This document shows, piece after piece, positions 1 through 8,134 of a stretch of 64,000 nucleotides of DNA (position 1 is the first letter of the stretch; every line of letters starts with the position of its first letter). Made by a program: the position numbers and the translations under genes. Origin of the DNA: Halomicrobium sp. LC1Hm (GTDB taxonomy: Archaea > Halobacteriota > Halobacteria > Halobacteriales > Haloarculaceae); contig NZ_CP044129.1 of assembly GCF_009617995.1 (NCBI RefSeq), positions 2,356,001 through 2,420,000 on the forward strand, given 5' to 3'. The notes beneath the pieces are model-generated. The model did not search any database. It was not told the origin of the DNA and saw only the letters and a list, made by a program, of their open reading frames with translations.

Positions 1-373
1 GGTAGTGGTCGACGAGCCCGCGCTGCTCTGGCTTGTTGTAGTACGGCGAGATGAGCAAGAGAGCGTCGGCACCGGCGTCGGCTGCTCGCTGGGACAGCGA
101 CAGCGCCTCGCGGGTGTTGTTGCTCCCCGTCCCGGCGATGACCGGGACGTCGTCGACGGCGTCGACGACCGCCTCGACGACCTCGATGTGTTCGTCGTGG
201 GTCATCGTCGCCGACTCGCCGGTCGAGCCGGCCGGGACGAGGCCGTCGACGCCTGCCGCTTCGAGGCGCTGTGCGTCGCGTCGGAGTGTTTCGAAGTCGA
301 TGCTGCGGTCGTCGTCGTCGTGGAACGGCGTGGGAATCGCAGGGAACACGCCGGTGAGGTCGATCTGTGTCAT
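1..373 (-). CDS. dapA: 4-hydroxy-tetrahydrodipicolinate synthase, 5' part (runs off the left edge)
   Basis: This is the N-terminal part (about 124 residues) of a class I TIM-barrel aldolase of the DapA/N-acetylneuraminate lyase family, which condenses pyruvate with aspartate semialdehyde in the lysine/diaminopimelate pathway. It begins MTQIDLTGVFPAIPTPF. The family motif PAGSTGESATM, which binds the pyruvate carboxylate, is followed by VIAGTGSNNTREA and LLISPYYNKPEQ, which carries the conserved active-site Tyr. The Schiff-base lysine lies beyond the window. The start is the ATG at 373-371, with an AT-containing stretch about 30-40 bases before it. A related KDG or KDPG aldolase cannot be excluded from this half, but the GSTGE and YYNKP motifs fit DapA best. 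Confidence 0.85.
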   Translation of the reverse strand, partial: MTQIDLTGVFPAIPTPFHDDDDRSIDFETLRRDAQRLEAAGVDGLVPAGSTGESATMTHDEHIEVVEAVVDAVDDVPVIAGTGSNNTREALSLSQRAADAGADALLLISPYYNKPEQRGLVDHY

Positions 374-798
374 TGCTGTCGTGTGTCGGTGGTGGTCGAG
401 GCGTCGATACCCGGCAAAAGAGCGACCGGCCCGAGACGGGAGCGCCACGCCCGCAGCGAGCCGTTAGAAGGGGCGCTTGCGCTTTTTCGGCGGCGTGGAC
501 GCACTGCTTGCCACCCTGTCGAGACGGAGTCGTGCGTCCCGTCGCATACTGCACACGGGTCGGGCGACGGACTTATGCGTTGTGTTTGCCGGTTCTCGGA
601 CGGCGGTCGACGACGGCGTCCACCGCCGACGATCGGTGTCACCTGGTAAATACCCTATAACAATGCCAATATCGAGCGTCCGTGGAACCGCAACACAGAT
701 GGTAGCGATGTTACAAACAGGAGTCTGCCGGACGCTGGCGAGGGGGCTACCGGTATCGACCGTGACGGAACCGACCAGACACGGCCCGAGAGGAAGCG
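374..798. other. intergenic region, no gene seen
   Basis: This is 425 bases between the divergent dapA and deacetylase genes. Open frames here are basic and arginine/serine-rich, unlike haloarchaeal proteins, and look like chance frames. An AT-rich patch at about 645-675 could hold a promoter for the rightward gene, but that gene starts 125 bases later. A purine-rich GAGAGGAAG just before its ATG could act as a ribosome binding site. I see no RNA gene or repeat. Confidence 0.6.
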
Positions 799-1713
799 AT
801 GTCTGACTGGGTACCCGGAGACGCCGAGTTCGCACTCTGTCTCACTCACGACGTGGATCGACCGTACAAGACCTATCAGTCGCTGTACTACACTGTCGCC
901 GAGCGCGATCCCTCACACCTGCTGGACCTGCTGCCGTGGCGCAACCCCTACTGGACGTTCGAGGACATCGTCTCATTGGAGGGGGCGCTGGGCGTCAGGT
1001 CGGCGTTCTACTTCCTGTCCGAACAGTCGCTGTTCCGGGATCGCTCGGTCAGCGAGTGGACCGACGTAGAGAGTTGGCGGCTCTACGCCGGCCGGTACGA
1101 CCTCGGCGATCCCGACATCGCCCAGCTGATGTCGTCGCTGGACGACCACGGCTGGGAGGTGGGGTTACACGGTTCCTACGAGTCCTACCGGGAGCCGTCG
1201 ATGCTGGAGCGAGAGAAGCGGTGGCTCGAAGAGACCCTCGGACGGGCCGTGCGCGGCGGCCGCCAGCACTACCTCAATCTAGAGCGGCCGTCGACGTGGC
1301 GCTACCAGCGTTCGATGGGCCTCCAGTACGACGCCTCGCCCGGCTCGTCCGCCGAGTTCGGGTTCCAGGACGGCTACCGCCCGTTCCGGCCGTTCGACGA
1401 CCACTTCGTCGTGTTCCCGACGGTGCTCATGGAGTGTGCGCTACCGAACCCCGGCGAGGAGTACGAACGCGCCTGGGCGGCCTGTCGGAGACTCCTCGAC
1501 GAGGCCCGCGACCACGAGGGCGTGATGACGGTGCTGTGGCATCCCCGCTACTTCAGCTCCGACTACGACGGGTATACCGAGCTCTATCGAGAGCTGATCG
1601 AGTGCGCGCTCGATCTGGGTGCGTGGGTCGGATCGCCGGGGCAACTCTACGAGCAGTGGCAGGACGACAGAGCGCAGGTCCCGACGCCGGAGAGCGAACG
1701 AGCGACTCAGTGA
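799..1713 (+). CDS. polysaccharide deacetylase-family protein
   Basis: This 304-residue protein has the NodB-like fold signature of carbohydrate esterase family 4 relatives. The N-terminal LTHDVDRPYK (residues 15-24) carries the metal-binding Asp pair. Next come SAFYFLSEQSL and a GLHGSYESY segment near residue 123, which stands where the HxxxH metal motif normally lies but keeps only its first His. A late LWHPRYF segment supplies the catalytic-side His. Homologues of this subgroup sit in exopolysaccharide and S-layer glycan clusters. No signal peptide is visible, so it may act on intracellular sugar intermediates. It is followed 53 bases later by a FemAB-like gene on the same strand. The start ATG has a good purine-rich site (AGGAAG). 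The reaction is inferred; the substrate is unknown. Confidence 0.72.
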   Translation: MSDWVPGDAEFALCLTHDVDRPYKTYQSLYYTVAERDPSHLLDLLPWRNPYWTFEDIVSLEGALGVRSAFYFLSEQSLFRDRSVSEWTDVESWRLYAGRYDLGDPDIAQLMSSLDDHGWEVGLHGSYESYREPSMLEREKRWLEETLGRAVRGGRQHYLNLERPSTWRYQRSMGLQYDASPGSSAEFGFQDGYRPFRPFDDHFVVFPTVLMECALPNPGEEYERAWAACRRLLDEARDHEGVMTVLWHPRYFSSDYDGYTELYRELIECALDLGAWVGSPGQLYEQWQDDRAQVPTPESERATQ

Positions 1714-1766
1714 CCGGCGTAGGAGGTCGATAACAAAGCCCGAACGGGCGGGTTCTCCGGTGAGAG

Positions 1767-2771
1767 ATGGAGATCGAACGACTCGATATCGACGAGTGGG
1801 GCGAGGCAGTTCCGGACTCGGGGATCGAACTCTTCCACCAGCCCGAGGCCCTCGAAGTGCTCGCAGACCACGTCGACGGCGACCTCGAACTGTACGGCGG
1901 GTTCAAGGGCCAGCAGGCGATCGGACTGCTCCCGGTGGTCACCGACTCGAAGCTCGTCGGGACGACAGTGACGTCGCCGCCGCCGTCGATGAACGTCCCG
2001 CGGCTCGGTCCCGTGGTGATGCCGACCAGCCCCAAGCAACGCAAGATCGAATCGGTCAACTCGAAGTTCACCGAGGCGGTGCTGGAGACGATCGACACCG
2101 GCGGCTCGCTGTCGCTGTTCCGGATGGTCTGTAACAGCCAGTATCTCGACCCCCGGCCCTACGTCTGGGCGGAGTACGACCTCACGACGCAGTTTACCTA
2201 CCGCCTCGACCTCGCGGACGCGACCACCGACGAGACGATGGCGGGCTTCTCCAGTAGCCTCCGCAGAGAGATCCGCTCGGCCAGAGAGCTGGACGTGAGC
2301 GTGAGCGTCGAGGGCCTGGACGGTGCCAGAGCGATCTACGAGGCCACCCGCGAACGCTACGCCGAGCAGGATCGGTCCGTTCCCATCGAGTGGTCGTACG
2401 TCCGTGATCTCGTGGCGGCGCTCGGCGACCGGGCACGCCCCTACGTCGCCCGCGGACCCGACGGATCCTTTCTCGGCGGGATCACGGCGCTGTACTCGCC
2501 CGACGCCGCGTACTTCTGGCAGGGCGGAACGCGGAGCACCTACGAGGGCGTCAGCATCAACAGTCTCGTCCACTGGCAGATCATCGCCGACATCGTCGCG
2601 GACGACGCGCTCTCGTCGGTGACCGGCTACGACCTGATGGGCGCGAACACCGAGCGACTCTGCCGGTACAAGTCCAAGTTCGGCGCTGACCTGGTTCCCT
2701 ACTACGTCGTCGAGTCCGACGGAATCGGGATGGACCTCGCCAAGGCGACCTACAGCACGCTGAAGCGGTGA
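1767..2771 (+). CDS. FemAB/GNAT-like acyltransferase
   Basis: This 334-residue protein resembles the FemAB-like branch of the GNAT superfamily, which includes bacterial peptidoglycan-bridge aminoacyltransferases and related acetyltransferases (BioF2-like). The C-terminal half carries the recognisable fold: a long helical SSLRREIRSAREL segment, then YVARGPDGSFLGGITALYS and YFWQGGTRSTYEGVSINSL, ending in a YDLMGANTERLCRYKSKFGA strand typical of the acyl-CoA or aminoacyl-tRNA site. Archaea have no murein, so a bacterial-type bridge reaction is impossible here. Related haloarchaeal proteins probably modify sugars or lipids. Its position beside a deacetylase and a GH3 hexosaminidase on the same strand suggests a role with amino-sugars (inference). 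Confidence 0.7.
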   Translation: MEIERLDIDEWGEAVPDSGIELFHQPEALEVLADHVDGDLELYGGFKGQQAIGLLPVVTDSKLVGTTVTSPPPSMNVPRLGPVVMPTSPKQRKIESVNSKFTEAVLETIDTGGSLSLFRMVCNSQYLDPRPYVWAEYDLTTQFTYRLDLADATTDETMAGFSSSLRREIRSARELDVSVSVEGLDGARAIYEATRERYAEQDRSVPIEWSYVRDLVAALGDRARPYVARGPDGSFLGGITALYSPDAAYFWQGGTRSTYEGVSINSLVHWQIIADIVADDALSSVTGYDLMGANTERLCRYKSKFGADLVPYYVVESDGIGMDLAKATYSTLKR

Positions 2772-2801
2772 CCCCGTTCGGTGAGTATGGGGAAACGATA
2801 T

Positions 2802-2820
2802 CCGAAAGTACCGTTTTCGG
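2802..2820. terminator. small hairpin after the FemAB-like gene
   Basis: Six-base arms CCGAAA and TTTCGG surround a 7-base loop, 30 bases after the stop codon, with a short T-run inside the second arm. It could end the upstream transcript. Archaeal termination depends mostly on T-runs, so this is a weak call. Confidence 0.25.
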
Positions 2821-2898
2821 CGCGCATGCGTTCTCTAATGGGAAAATCGGAGCGTCGGGCCGACAGAACTACGTGGGTGCAATTGAGACAGTATCACC

Positions 2899-4485
2899 AT
2901 GTCTCTGCCAGACGTGGCCGAACTCGATCTCGCCACCAAAGTCGGACAGCTGTTCGTCGTCGGCTTCGAGGGACCGGAACCGACGGACGACCTCCGCGAA
3001 CTCCTCACCGACTATCGCTGTGGCAACGTCATCTACTTCAGCCGGAACATCGACTCGCCCGAGCAGGTCGCCGAGCTCAGCCGCGAGCTACAGACCATCG
3101 CCACCGAAACGGAGCCCGAGATCCCGCTGTTCGTGACGGCCGACCAGGAGGGCGGCGTCGTCTCACGGACCGACTGGGGGACCGAACCCCCGAGTCAGAT
3201 GAGCATCGGTGCGGGCCGGGACGCCGACCTCGCCCGTTCGGTGGGCGGCGCTGTCGGAGCGGAGCTCGCGTCGATCGGCGTCAACTTCGATCTGACGCCG
3301 GTGCTTGACGTGAACAACAACCCGGACAACCCCGTCATCGGCGTCCGGTCGTTCGGCGAGGAGCCCGAACTCGTCGGCGACCTCGGCGCGGCGATGGCCG
3401 ACGGCATGCAGGCCGAGGGCGTGCTGGCCTGTGGGAAGCACTTCCCCGGCCACGGCGACACCAGCGCCGACTCGCACCACTCGCTGCCGGTCGTCGACCA
3501 CGACCGCGAGCGCCTCGACGCCGTCGAACTCGCCCCCTTCCGCCGGGCGATCGACGACGGGATCGACGCGATCATGACGACACACGTCTCGTTCCCGACG
3601 ATCACCGGCGACGACGAACTCCCGGCGACCGTCTCCCGAGACGTACAGACCGGACTCCTCCGCGAGCAGTTAGGGTTCGACGGCCTGGTCGTCACCGACG
3701 GGATGGAGATGAACGCCATCGCCGACGAGATGGGGACGCCGGAAGGGTGTGTCCAGGCCGTGGAAGCGGGCTGTGATCTCCTCCTGGTCTGTCACACCCC
3801 CGAGGTCCAGAAGGCCGCCGTCGACGCCGTCGTCGACGCCGTCGAGTCAGGCCGCATCGACGAGTCGCGGATCGACGACGCTGTCGAGCGCATCCTCGAC
3901 TACAAGGAGCGACGCGAGGTCGGCGAGGAGACCCCCTCGCTCGACCGCTGGGAGGCGACGAGCGAGCGCTCCCGCGACGTGGGCCGCGAGGTCGCGGCGG
4001 CCGGCATCACGGTCCCACGGGATCGAAACGAGACGATCCCCTTCGACACCGGACGGCCGCTGCACCTCGTCGGCTTCCCCGGCGGACGCGCCTCGCCGGC
4101 AGAGGACGACCGCTACGAGCCGACACTGGTCGCCGACGCACTCGAAGCCGGCGGCTTCGACGTGGAGCTGCACGTGGTCGAGACCGCCGACGCCCTGCCG
4201 TCGTTCGAGGGCGACGAGCAGGTCGTGCTGGCGACCTACAACGCCGCTGGCGACGACGAACAGGTGCGAGCGGTCGAGCAACTGGACGAGGCCGTCGACG
4301 CCTTCGCCGCGCTGGTGGTGCGCAACCCCTACGACCTCGCTCGCTTCCCCGACGTGTCGACGGCGGTGTCGACCTACGACTACACGCCCGCGACCCTGTC
4401 GGTGACCGGCGAGATCCTGGCCGGCCAGCGCCGGGCCAGCGGTCGGCTGCCCGTGACGATCGCGGGCTTCGAAGCCGAGAACTGA
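2899..4485 (+). CDS. glycoside hydrolase family 3 beta-N-acetylhexosaminidase
   Basis: This 528-residue enzyme has the NagZ-type GH3 layout. The N-terminal TIM barrel runs from about residue 10 to 335. It includes the KHFPGHGDTSADSHH loop near residue 180, whose His/Asp pair is the NagZ-specific acid/base dyad. The VVTDGMEMNAI segment near residue 268 carries the nucleophile Asp. A second alpha/beta GH3 C-terminal domain occupies residues 360-525, so the protein is longer than single-domain bacterial NagZ (about 340 residues). It would release terminal N-acetylhexosamine from glycans. There is no signal peptide, so it appears cytoplasmic. In an organism without murein, likely substrates are S-layer or exopolysaccharide glycan fragments (inference). 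Confidence 0.88.
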   Translation: MSLPDVAELDLATKVGQLFVVGFEGPEPTDDLRELLTDYRCGNVIYFSRNIDSPEQVAELSRELQTIATETEPEIPLFVTADQEGGVVSRTDWGTEPPSQMSIGAGRDADLARSVGGAVGAELASIGVNFDLTPVLDVNNNPDNPVIGVRSFGEEPELVGDLGAAMADGMQAEGVLACGKHFPGHGDTSADSHHSLPVVDHDRERLDAVELAPFRRAIDDGIDAIMTTHVSFPTITGDDELPATVSRDVQTGLLREQLGFDGLVVTDGMEMNAIADEMGTPEGCVQAVEAGCDLLLVCHTPEVQKAAVDAVVDAVESGRIDESRIDDAVERILDYKERREVGEETPSLDRWEATSERSRDVGREVAAAGITVPRDRNETIPFDTGRPLHLVGFPGGRASPAEDDRYEPTLVADALEAGGFDVELHVVETADALPSFEGDEQVVLATYNAAGDDEQVRAVEQLDEAVDAFAALVVRNPYDLARFPDVSTAVSTYDYTPATLSVTGEILAGQRRASGRLPVTIAGFEAEN

Positions 4486-4656
4486 GACGGACGATCGTCG
4501 TCGTTTTCCCGGTCGCTCCAGACGGTCGGCATCGCGCTGCCCGGATCGATCACCGGACTGTTCCCCTCCGTCGCCGTGCTGGTCGTGCTCACGCTGGTGG
4601 GGTATACGCGCGTGCCCGCTGCGGTCGGCGAGGCCTACGAAACGGAGTCGGAGTAG
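4486..4656 (+). pseudogene. possible C-terminal remnant of a membrane protein
   Basis: Directly after the GH3 stop codon, the same frame stays open to a TAG at 4654-4656. It reads as a plausible membrane-protein tail: a hydrophobic GLFPSVAVLVVLTLVGYT helix followed by an acidic EAYETESE end. There is no ATG, GTG or TTG start and no promoter of its own, so it is not an intact gene. It may be the decayed end of a gene fused or deleted here. A chance open frame in GC-rich DNA is also possible. I do not recognise the family. Confidence 0.25.
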
Positions 4657-4713
4657 CTCCGCCGACCACTGCGAGCCCCAAGAGCTATTCCCGCCGCTTC
4701 CTCACACGAGTAC

Positions 4714-5211
4714 ATGGTCGTTTCACATCCGGGGCAGCGTGTCGGCGTGCTCGCCGACGCCCAGAATCTCTATCACACCGCCCGGAGTCTCCACTCGCGC
4801 AACATCGACTACGAATCGCTGCTCGACGAGGCCGTCCAGGGCCGAGCCCTCACCCGCGCTATCGCCTACGTGATCCGGGCCAACTCCCCGGAAGAGGAGA
4901 GTTTCTTCGAGGCGCTGGAAGACATCGGCTTCGAGACCCGCATCAAGGACATCAAGACCTTCGGCGACGGCTCGAAGAAGGCCGACTGGGACGTGGGGAT
5001 GAGCCTCGACGCCGTCTCGCTGGCCCCACACGTCGACACGGTCGTGCTCATCACCGGCGACGGCGACTTCGCTCGTCTCTGTCGGTATCTCCGCCACGAG
5101 GGCGTCAAAGTCGAGACGATGGGCTTCGAGGAATCGACCGCAGAGGAACTGGTCGAGGCCGCGGACCACTTCCGGAACCTCAGCGACGACGCCGAACAGT
5201 ATCTGTTGTAG
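4714..5211 (+). CDS. NYN domain (LabA/PIN-like) putative ribonuclease
   Basis: This 165-residue, single-domain protein belongs to the NYN family, which shares the PIN/FLAP nuclease fold and acts on RNA with metal ions. Three acidic motifs expected for the active site are present: VGVLADAQNLYH at the N-terminus, ADWDVGMSLDAV in the middle and VVLITGDGDFARL near residue 112. The length matches the archaeal LabA-like/TIGR00288 group. It stands alone, with its start just after an AT-containing stretch, and is transcribed separately from the preceding gene. Its RNA substrate is not known. Confidence 0.85.
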   Translation: MVVSHPGQRVGVLADAQNLYHTARSLHSRNIDYESLLDEAVQGRALTRAIAYVIRANSPEEESFFEALEDIGFETRIKDIKTFGDGSKKADWDVGMSLDAVSLAPHVDTVVLITGDGDFARLCRYLRHEGVKVETMGFEESTAEELVEAADHFRNLSDDAEQYLL

Positions 5212-5323
5212 ACTCTGTTCGTTCTGGGTGCGGTGATTTTTGGCCACCCTGGCCACTTCAGTCCACCATTAGAATCATAAGAAATAACGTCCTGGAAGTT
5301 AGCAACCATATTCGTCTTGGACG

Positions 5324-6157
5324 ATGGACCGAACGCAACCGTTCATATTCGCTACGCTCGCTATCGGGGTTGGGTTCGTCATTGCCAGCTATCTTTCGTC
5401 CAACGGAGAACTCGGGCAGTGGTTCCTCGTGTACGCCCAGTTCGGTCTCGCCTACCTCATCGTCGGAGCACTCGTACACTATGAACGAAAACACCACCTC
5501 TCGACCAGACGACTGCTCGCACTCCTGACCGCCCCCGGCTTATTGGCGACGGCGATAGCTAGCACGAGTCTCGTAACACCACTACAGTTCGACACACTCT
5601 ATCCGGAGACGCTGTTCAGATTGCATCTGGGTTACTTCTGGCTTCTCAGTGCGTTCTTCGTTCCGTTGCAGTACGGACTCGCGCGGATCGACGACCGGCG
5701 GACACAGTGGGGAATAGCCGGTTCGACCACGCTGTTCGTCGTCGCAATGCCGGTATCTGCGGTAGTACTGCTGTTTTTCCCGTGGGCACTGGACAGTTCG
5801 CTGGCGGTCTTGGCAGAACACCTATCGTCAATCTCGAATTTCATCGTCGAAGAGCTGGGCCCAGTGCAGCGAATACTTGTGGTCGACGCTGTCGCGTCGG
5901 TCGTTCCGTATGCAGCTGGCAGTATCGTCAAGGGCCGACGGAACAGACGTCCCTCGCGAGCGATCTCTCCCGCGTCACTGCCAGCGGTGGCCGTACCAGC
6001 AGTGGTATTGGTGTCTGTGATGATCGAATTCAGCCTCGATCCGTCGGCGTCGGGTAACGGAGAACGGCTGCTACTCGTGACGCTGCTTGCGGGGATCATC
6101 TGCTCGGTTATCGCGAAAAACCTCGTGCGCTATCGAAGACAATCGACCGCGTCGTAG
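5324..6157 (+). CDS. uncharacterised multi-pass membrane protein, lower GC
   Basis: This 277-residue protein has about seven hydrophobic segments, at roughly residues 8-25, 32-50, 62-82, 100-118, 128-152, 225-243 and 250-268. A basic loop (GRRNRRPSRA) precedes the last pair. I do not recognise the family. Codon use differs from the neighbours, with many A/T-ending codons and a drop in GC over about 5,220-6,170, which suggests recent transfer or weak expression. It is a single gene with its own AT-rich upstream stretch and is not obviously linked to its neighbours. Its function is unknown. Confidence 0.6.
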   Translation: MDRTQPFIFATLAIGVGFVIASYLSSNGELGQWFLVYAQFGLAYLIVGALVHYERKHHLSTRRLLALLTAPGLLATAIASTSLVTPLQFDTLYPETLFRLHLGYFWLLSAFFVPLQYGLARIDDRRTQWGIAGSTTLFVVAMPVSAVVLLFFPWALDSSLAVLAEHLSSISNFIVEELGPVQRILVVDAVASVVPYAAGSIVKGRRNRRPSRAISPASLPAVAVPAVVLVSVMIEFSLDPSASGNGERLLLVTLLAGIICSVIAKNLVRYRRQSTAS

Positions 6158-6197
6158 CTGGTGTGGCATTCGAGAGTGGCCGCCATCGAAAGCGAGC

Positions 6198-6380
6198 TCA
6201 GACCGGGCGCTTCTCTTCGGAAGTGCCGACGAACAGCGCACCGGCGGCCATCCCGAGCGCGGCGATCGAGGCCGACCAGACCGGGAAACCACTGCCTAAC
6301 TGACCGGTGCCGAGGATGATCGCGCTGCTGGCGACGAGCAAGAGCGTGCCCAGTACGACCTTTCGTGTATCGGTTGCCAT
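6198..6380 (-). CDS. small two-helix membrane protein
   Basis: This 60-residue protein starts MATDTRKVVLGTLLL and has two predicted membrane helices, VVLGTLLLVASSAIILG and SASIAALGMAAGALFVG. The tail is short and charged (TSEEKRPV). The internal ATG at 6380 is preferred over a longer frame starting at 6419, because the upstream DNA reads as an AT-rich promoter (TTTATACC on the minus strand) about 20 bases before it. It is convergent with the preceding gene. The function is unknown; small proteins of this kind are common and poorly conserved in haloarchaea. Confidence 0.6.
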   Translation of the reverse strand: MATDTRKVVLGTLLLVASSAIILGTGQLGSGFPVWSASIAALGMAAGALFVGTSEEKRPV

Positions 6381-6580
6381 ACCGTCGGCTAGTGGGTCAT
6401 CCGGTATAAATTTCCCCAAAATCGCCGGAGACCATCACGGTTAATCAGGAAGAACTCCACAGTATCGAGGGTTTACACCCGAAGTCGCCAGTCACTCCTC
6501 CGCAGGTGTCGCCGCCGGGTGAATCACTCGCGGCCCGCCAGAACGGTCGACTTTTGGTCGACGGCGACCTTCGCCGGACA

Positions 6581-7063
6581 ATGAGCGAGCGAGCCGCCGA
6601 TCTCCTGACGCGTGTCGCGACCTACCAGTTCGGCCCCGGAGCCGACGAGGCGCTGTTCCCGGACGCGGACGGGCTGGACGTGACGACGACGCGCTCGGGA
6701 CGACCGCGACAGGTACGGGACGGCGACGACCGACTGCTGGAGTACGGCAGCGACGGTCGATTCACCCTGGGTGTCGCCGGTGGGCGACGCCTCCTCGACG
6801 GCCTCGACGACGCGCGCCACCAGGTCGTCGTCGGCGACGACAGCGAGCCGTTCGTCCGCGAGGGACGCAACGCCTTCGCGAAGTTCGTCACCGACGCCGA
6901 CGAGGGGATCCGGCCGGGCGACGAGGTACTGGTGGTCCACTACGACGGCGACCTCCTGGGCGTCGGCCGCGCGGAACTGCCCGGCGAGGCGATGCTGTCG
7001 TTCGAGACGGGGGTGGCCGTGAAAGTACGCCACGGGGCCGGTCCAGCGGACGGAGAGTCGTAG
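6581..7063 (+). CDS. PUA domain protein
   Basis: This protein has 160 residues from the ATG at 6581 (a longer frame opens at 6506). The C-terminal 75 residues form a PUA-type RNA-binding domain, recognisable by NAFAKFVTDADEGIRPGDEVLVVHYDGDLLGVGRAEL followed by a glycine-rich beta strand and GVAVKVRHG. The N-terminal half (LLTRVATYQFGPGADEALFP) resembles the C2 region that precedes PUA in archaeosine tRNA-guanine transglycosylases and ArcS. It is therefore probably a stand-alone RNA-binding protein related to archaeosine enzymes. No catalytic domain is present. Confidence 0.72.
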   Translation: MSERAADLLTRVATYQFGPGADEALFPDADGLDVTTTRSGRPRQVRDGDDRLLEYGSDGRFTLGVAGGRRLLDGLDDARHQVVVGDDSEPFVREGRNAFAKFVTDADEGIRPGDEVLVVHYDGDLLGVGRAELPGEAMLSFETGVAVKVRHGAGPADGES

Positions 7064-7111
7064 AACGACCCCGTCCGAACACTCATACGGCGGCAGTCGT
7101 AACACACTCGT

Positions 7112-7384
7112 ATGTCGGATACAGATACACCATCCGGTGATCCAGAGAAGACGAACGTCAATCTCCGGGTGACCGAGGCGCTTCTCGAAGATATCGACGC
7201 GACGTGGCGCAAGGAGGGGTACAATAACCGGAGCGAGTTCATGCGTGAGGCACTGCGTGACGCCGTCCGCCATCCCGATCTGACGCGAGAAAGCTGGAAG
7301 GAGATCGCTGCTGTCGAACACGCTCGACGGACTGGCGAGAGCGAATCGTTCTCCCGCGAGGAAATTCTCGGTGACGATGAGTGA
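7112..7384 (+). CDS. ribbon-helix-helix (CopG-type) antitoxin-like regulator
   Basis: This 90-residue protein has a short disordered start, then a ribbon-helix-helix DNA-binding core: KTNVNLRVTEALLEDIDATW forms the beta strand and first helix, and NRSEFMREALRDAV forms the second. The acidic tail (SESFSREEILGDDE) would contact a partner protein. Its stop codon overlaps the start of the following RelE-like frame by 8 bases, which is the usual antitoxin-toxin arrangement with translational coupling. It probably represses its own promoter. The partner toxin is interrupted (see 7377-7658), so this antitoxin may now be an orphan. Confidence 0.82.
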   Translation: MSDTDTPSGDPEKTNVNLRVTEALLEDIDATWRKEGYNNRSEFMREALRDAVRHPDLTRESWKEIAAVEHARRTGESESFSREEILGDDE

Positions 7385-7658
7385 TGGTTGGAACTGGCAG
7401 TTCCGAGCGCCCGCAAAGCGGACGTACGATTCGCTCGACGAACACGCTCAGGACCGCATAACGGGCAAGCTCGACGAGATCGTCAACGACCGGTGACGGG
7501 AACCCACCGAGTACCTCGAACCCCTGACCGGTGTGCCCCATTCGAAACTCAGAATCGGACAGTTCCGACTCGGGGCCGAATGCGACCGTACAGCGCAGAT
7601 CCTGGACGTGTATACGATCGAGCATCGAAGCGGGGCATACAACGCCGACGACGATTGA
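7377..7658 (+). pseudogene. RelE/ParE-family toxin gene interrupted by a TGA
   Basis: The frame starts at the ATG overlapping the antitoxin stop and reads as a RelE-type toxin. It begins [20 protein letters not shown], continues through [17 protein letters not shown], then meets a TGA at 7494-7496. The same frame resumes with [20 protein letters not shown] and [20 protein letters not shown] and ends at a natural TGA at 7656-7658. No frameshift is needed: a single codon, probably TGG (Trp) in the ancestor, has become TGA. The full-length product would be 93 residues, normal for the family. The arrangement points to a recently inactivated toxin, but a sequencing error is possible. Confidence 0.82.
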
Positions 7659-7735
7659 TCCAGCATCTGTGTCCCAGCCCCTCGCTGACGACACAGGTCG
7701 GTGTCCTTTTGACGGCGGACCACGCACGGACGGGT

Positions 7736-8134
7736 ATGTTCGGAGGAGGCGGCGGCGGACTCAATCCGCGCAAGATGAAGCAGATGATGGAACAGATGGG
7801 CATCGACATGGAAGACATCGATGCCGAAGAAGTGATCATTCGGACCCCCGACAAGGAGCTGTACTTCACCGACGCCGAGGTCCAGCTCATGGAGGCCCAG
7901 GGCCAGTCGACCTATCAGGTCGTCGGCGAGCCCGAGGAGCGAGCGCTCGAAGCCGGCGACGACGGTGAGAGCGAGGCCGACGCGTCGGCCGACGACGCCA
8001 CCGGCGACAGCGGGATTCCCGACGACGACGTAGAGCTGGTCGCGATGCGTGCCGGCGTCGACGAGGAGAGCGCCCGCGAGGCGCTCGAAGCGGAGGACGG
8101 CGACCTCGCAGGCGCAGTCGAGCGTCTGGAGTGA
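7736..8134 (+). CDS. nac: nascent polypeptide-associated complex protein
   Basis: This 132-residue archaeal alpha-NAC binds ribosomes and nascent chains as a homodimer. The start [20 protein letters not shown] leads into the NAC domain ([17 protein letters not shown], then [16 protein letters not shown]). An acidic linker follows, then a C-terminal UBA domain ([18 protein letters not shown] and [20 protein letters not shown]). The start is the ATG at 7736, not the longer frame upstream. The gene overlaps the TrmI gene by 4 bases (GTGA), and this NAC-methyltransferase pair is common in haloarchaea, so the two are probably co-transcribed. Confidence 0.95.
   Translation: MFGGGGGGLNPRKMKQMMEQMGIDMEDIDAEEVIIRTPDKELYFTDAEVQLMEAQGQSTYQVVGEPEERALEAGDDGESEADASADDATGDSGIPDDDVELVAMRAGVDEESAREALEAEDGDLAGAVERLE

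Noticed and set aside
477-806. Plus-strand frame of 109 codons before the deacetylase gene
   Set aside because: The product is basic and Ser/Arg-rich, unlike haloarchaeal proteins, and overlaps the real start of the deacetylase gene.
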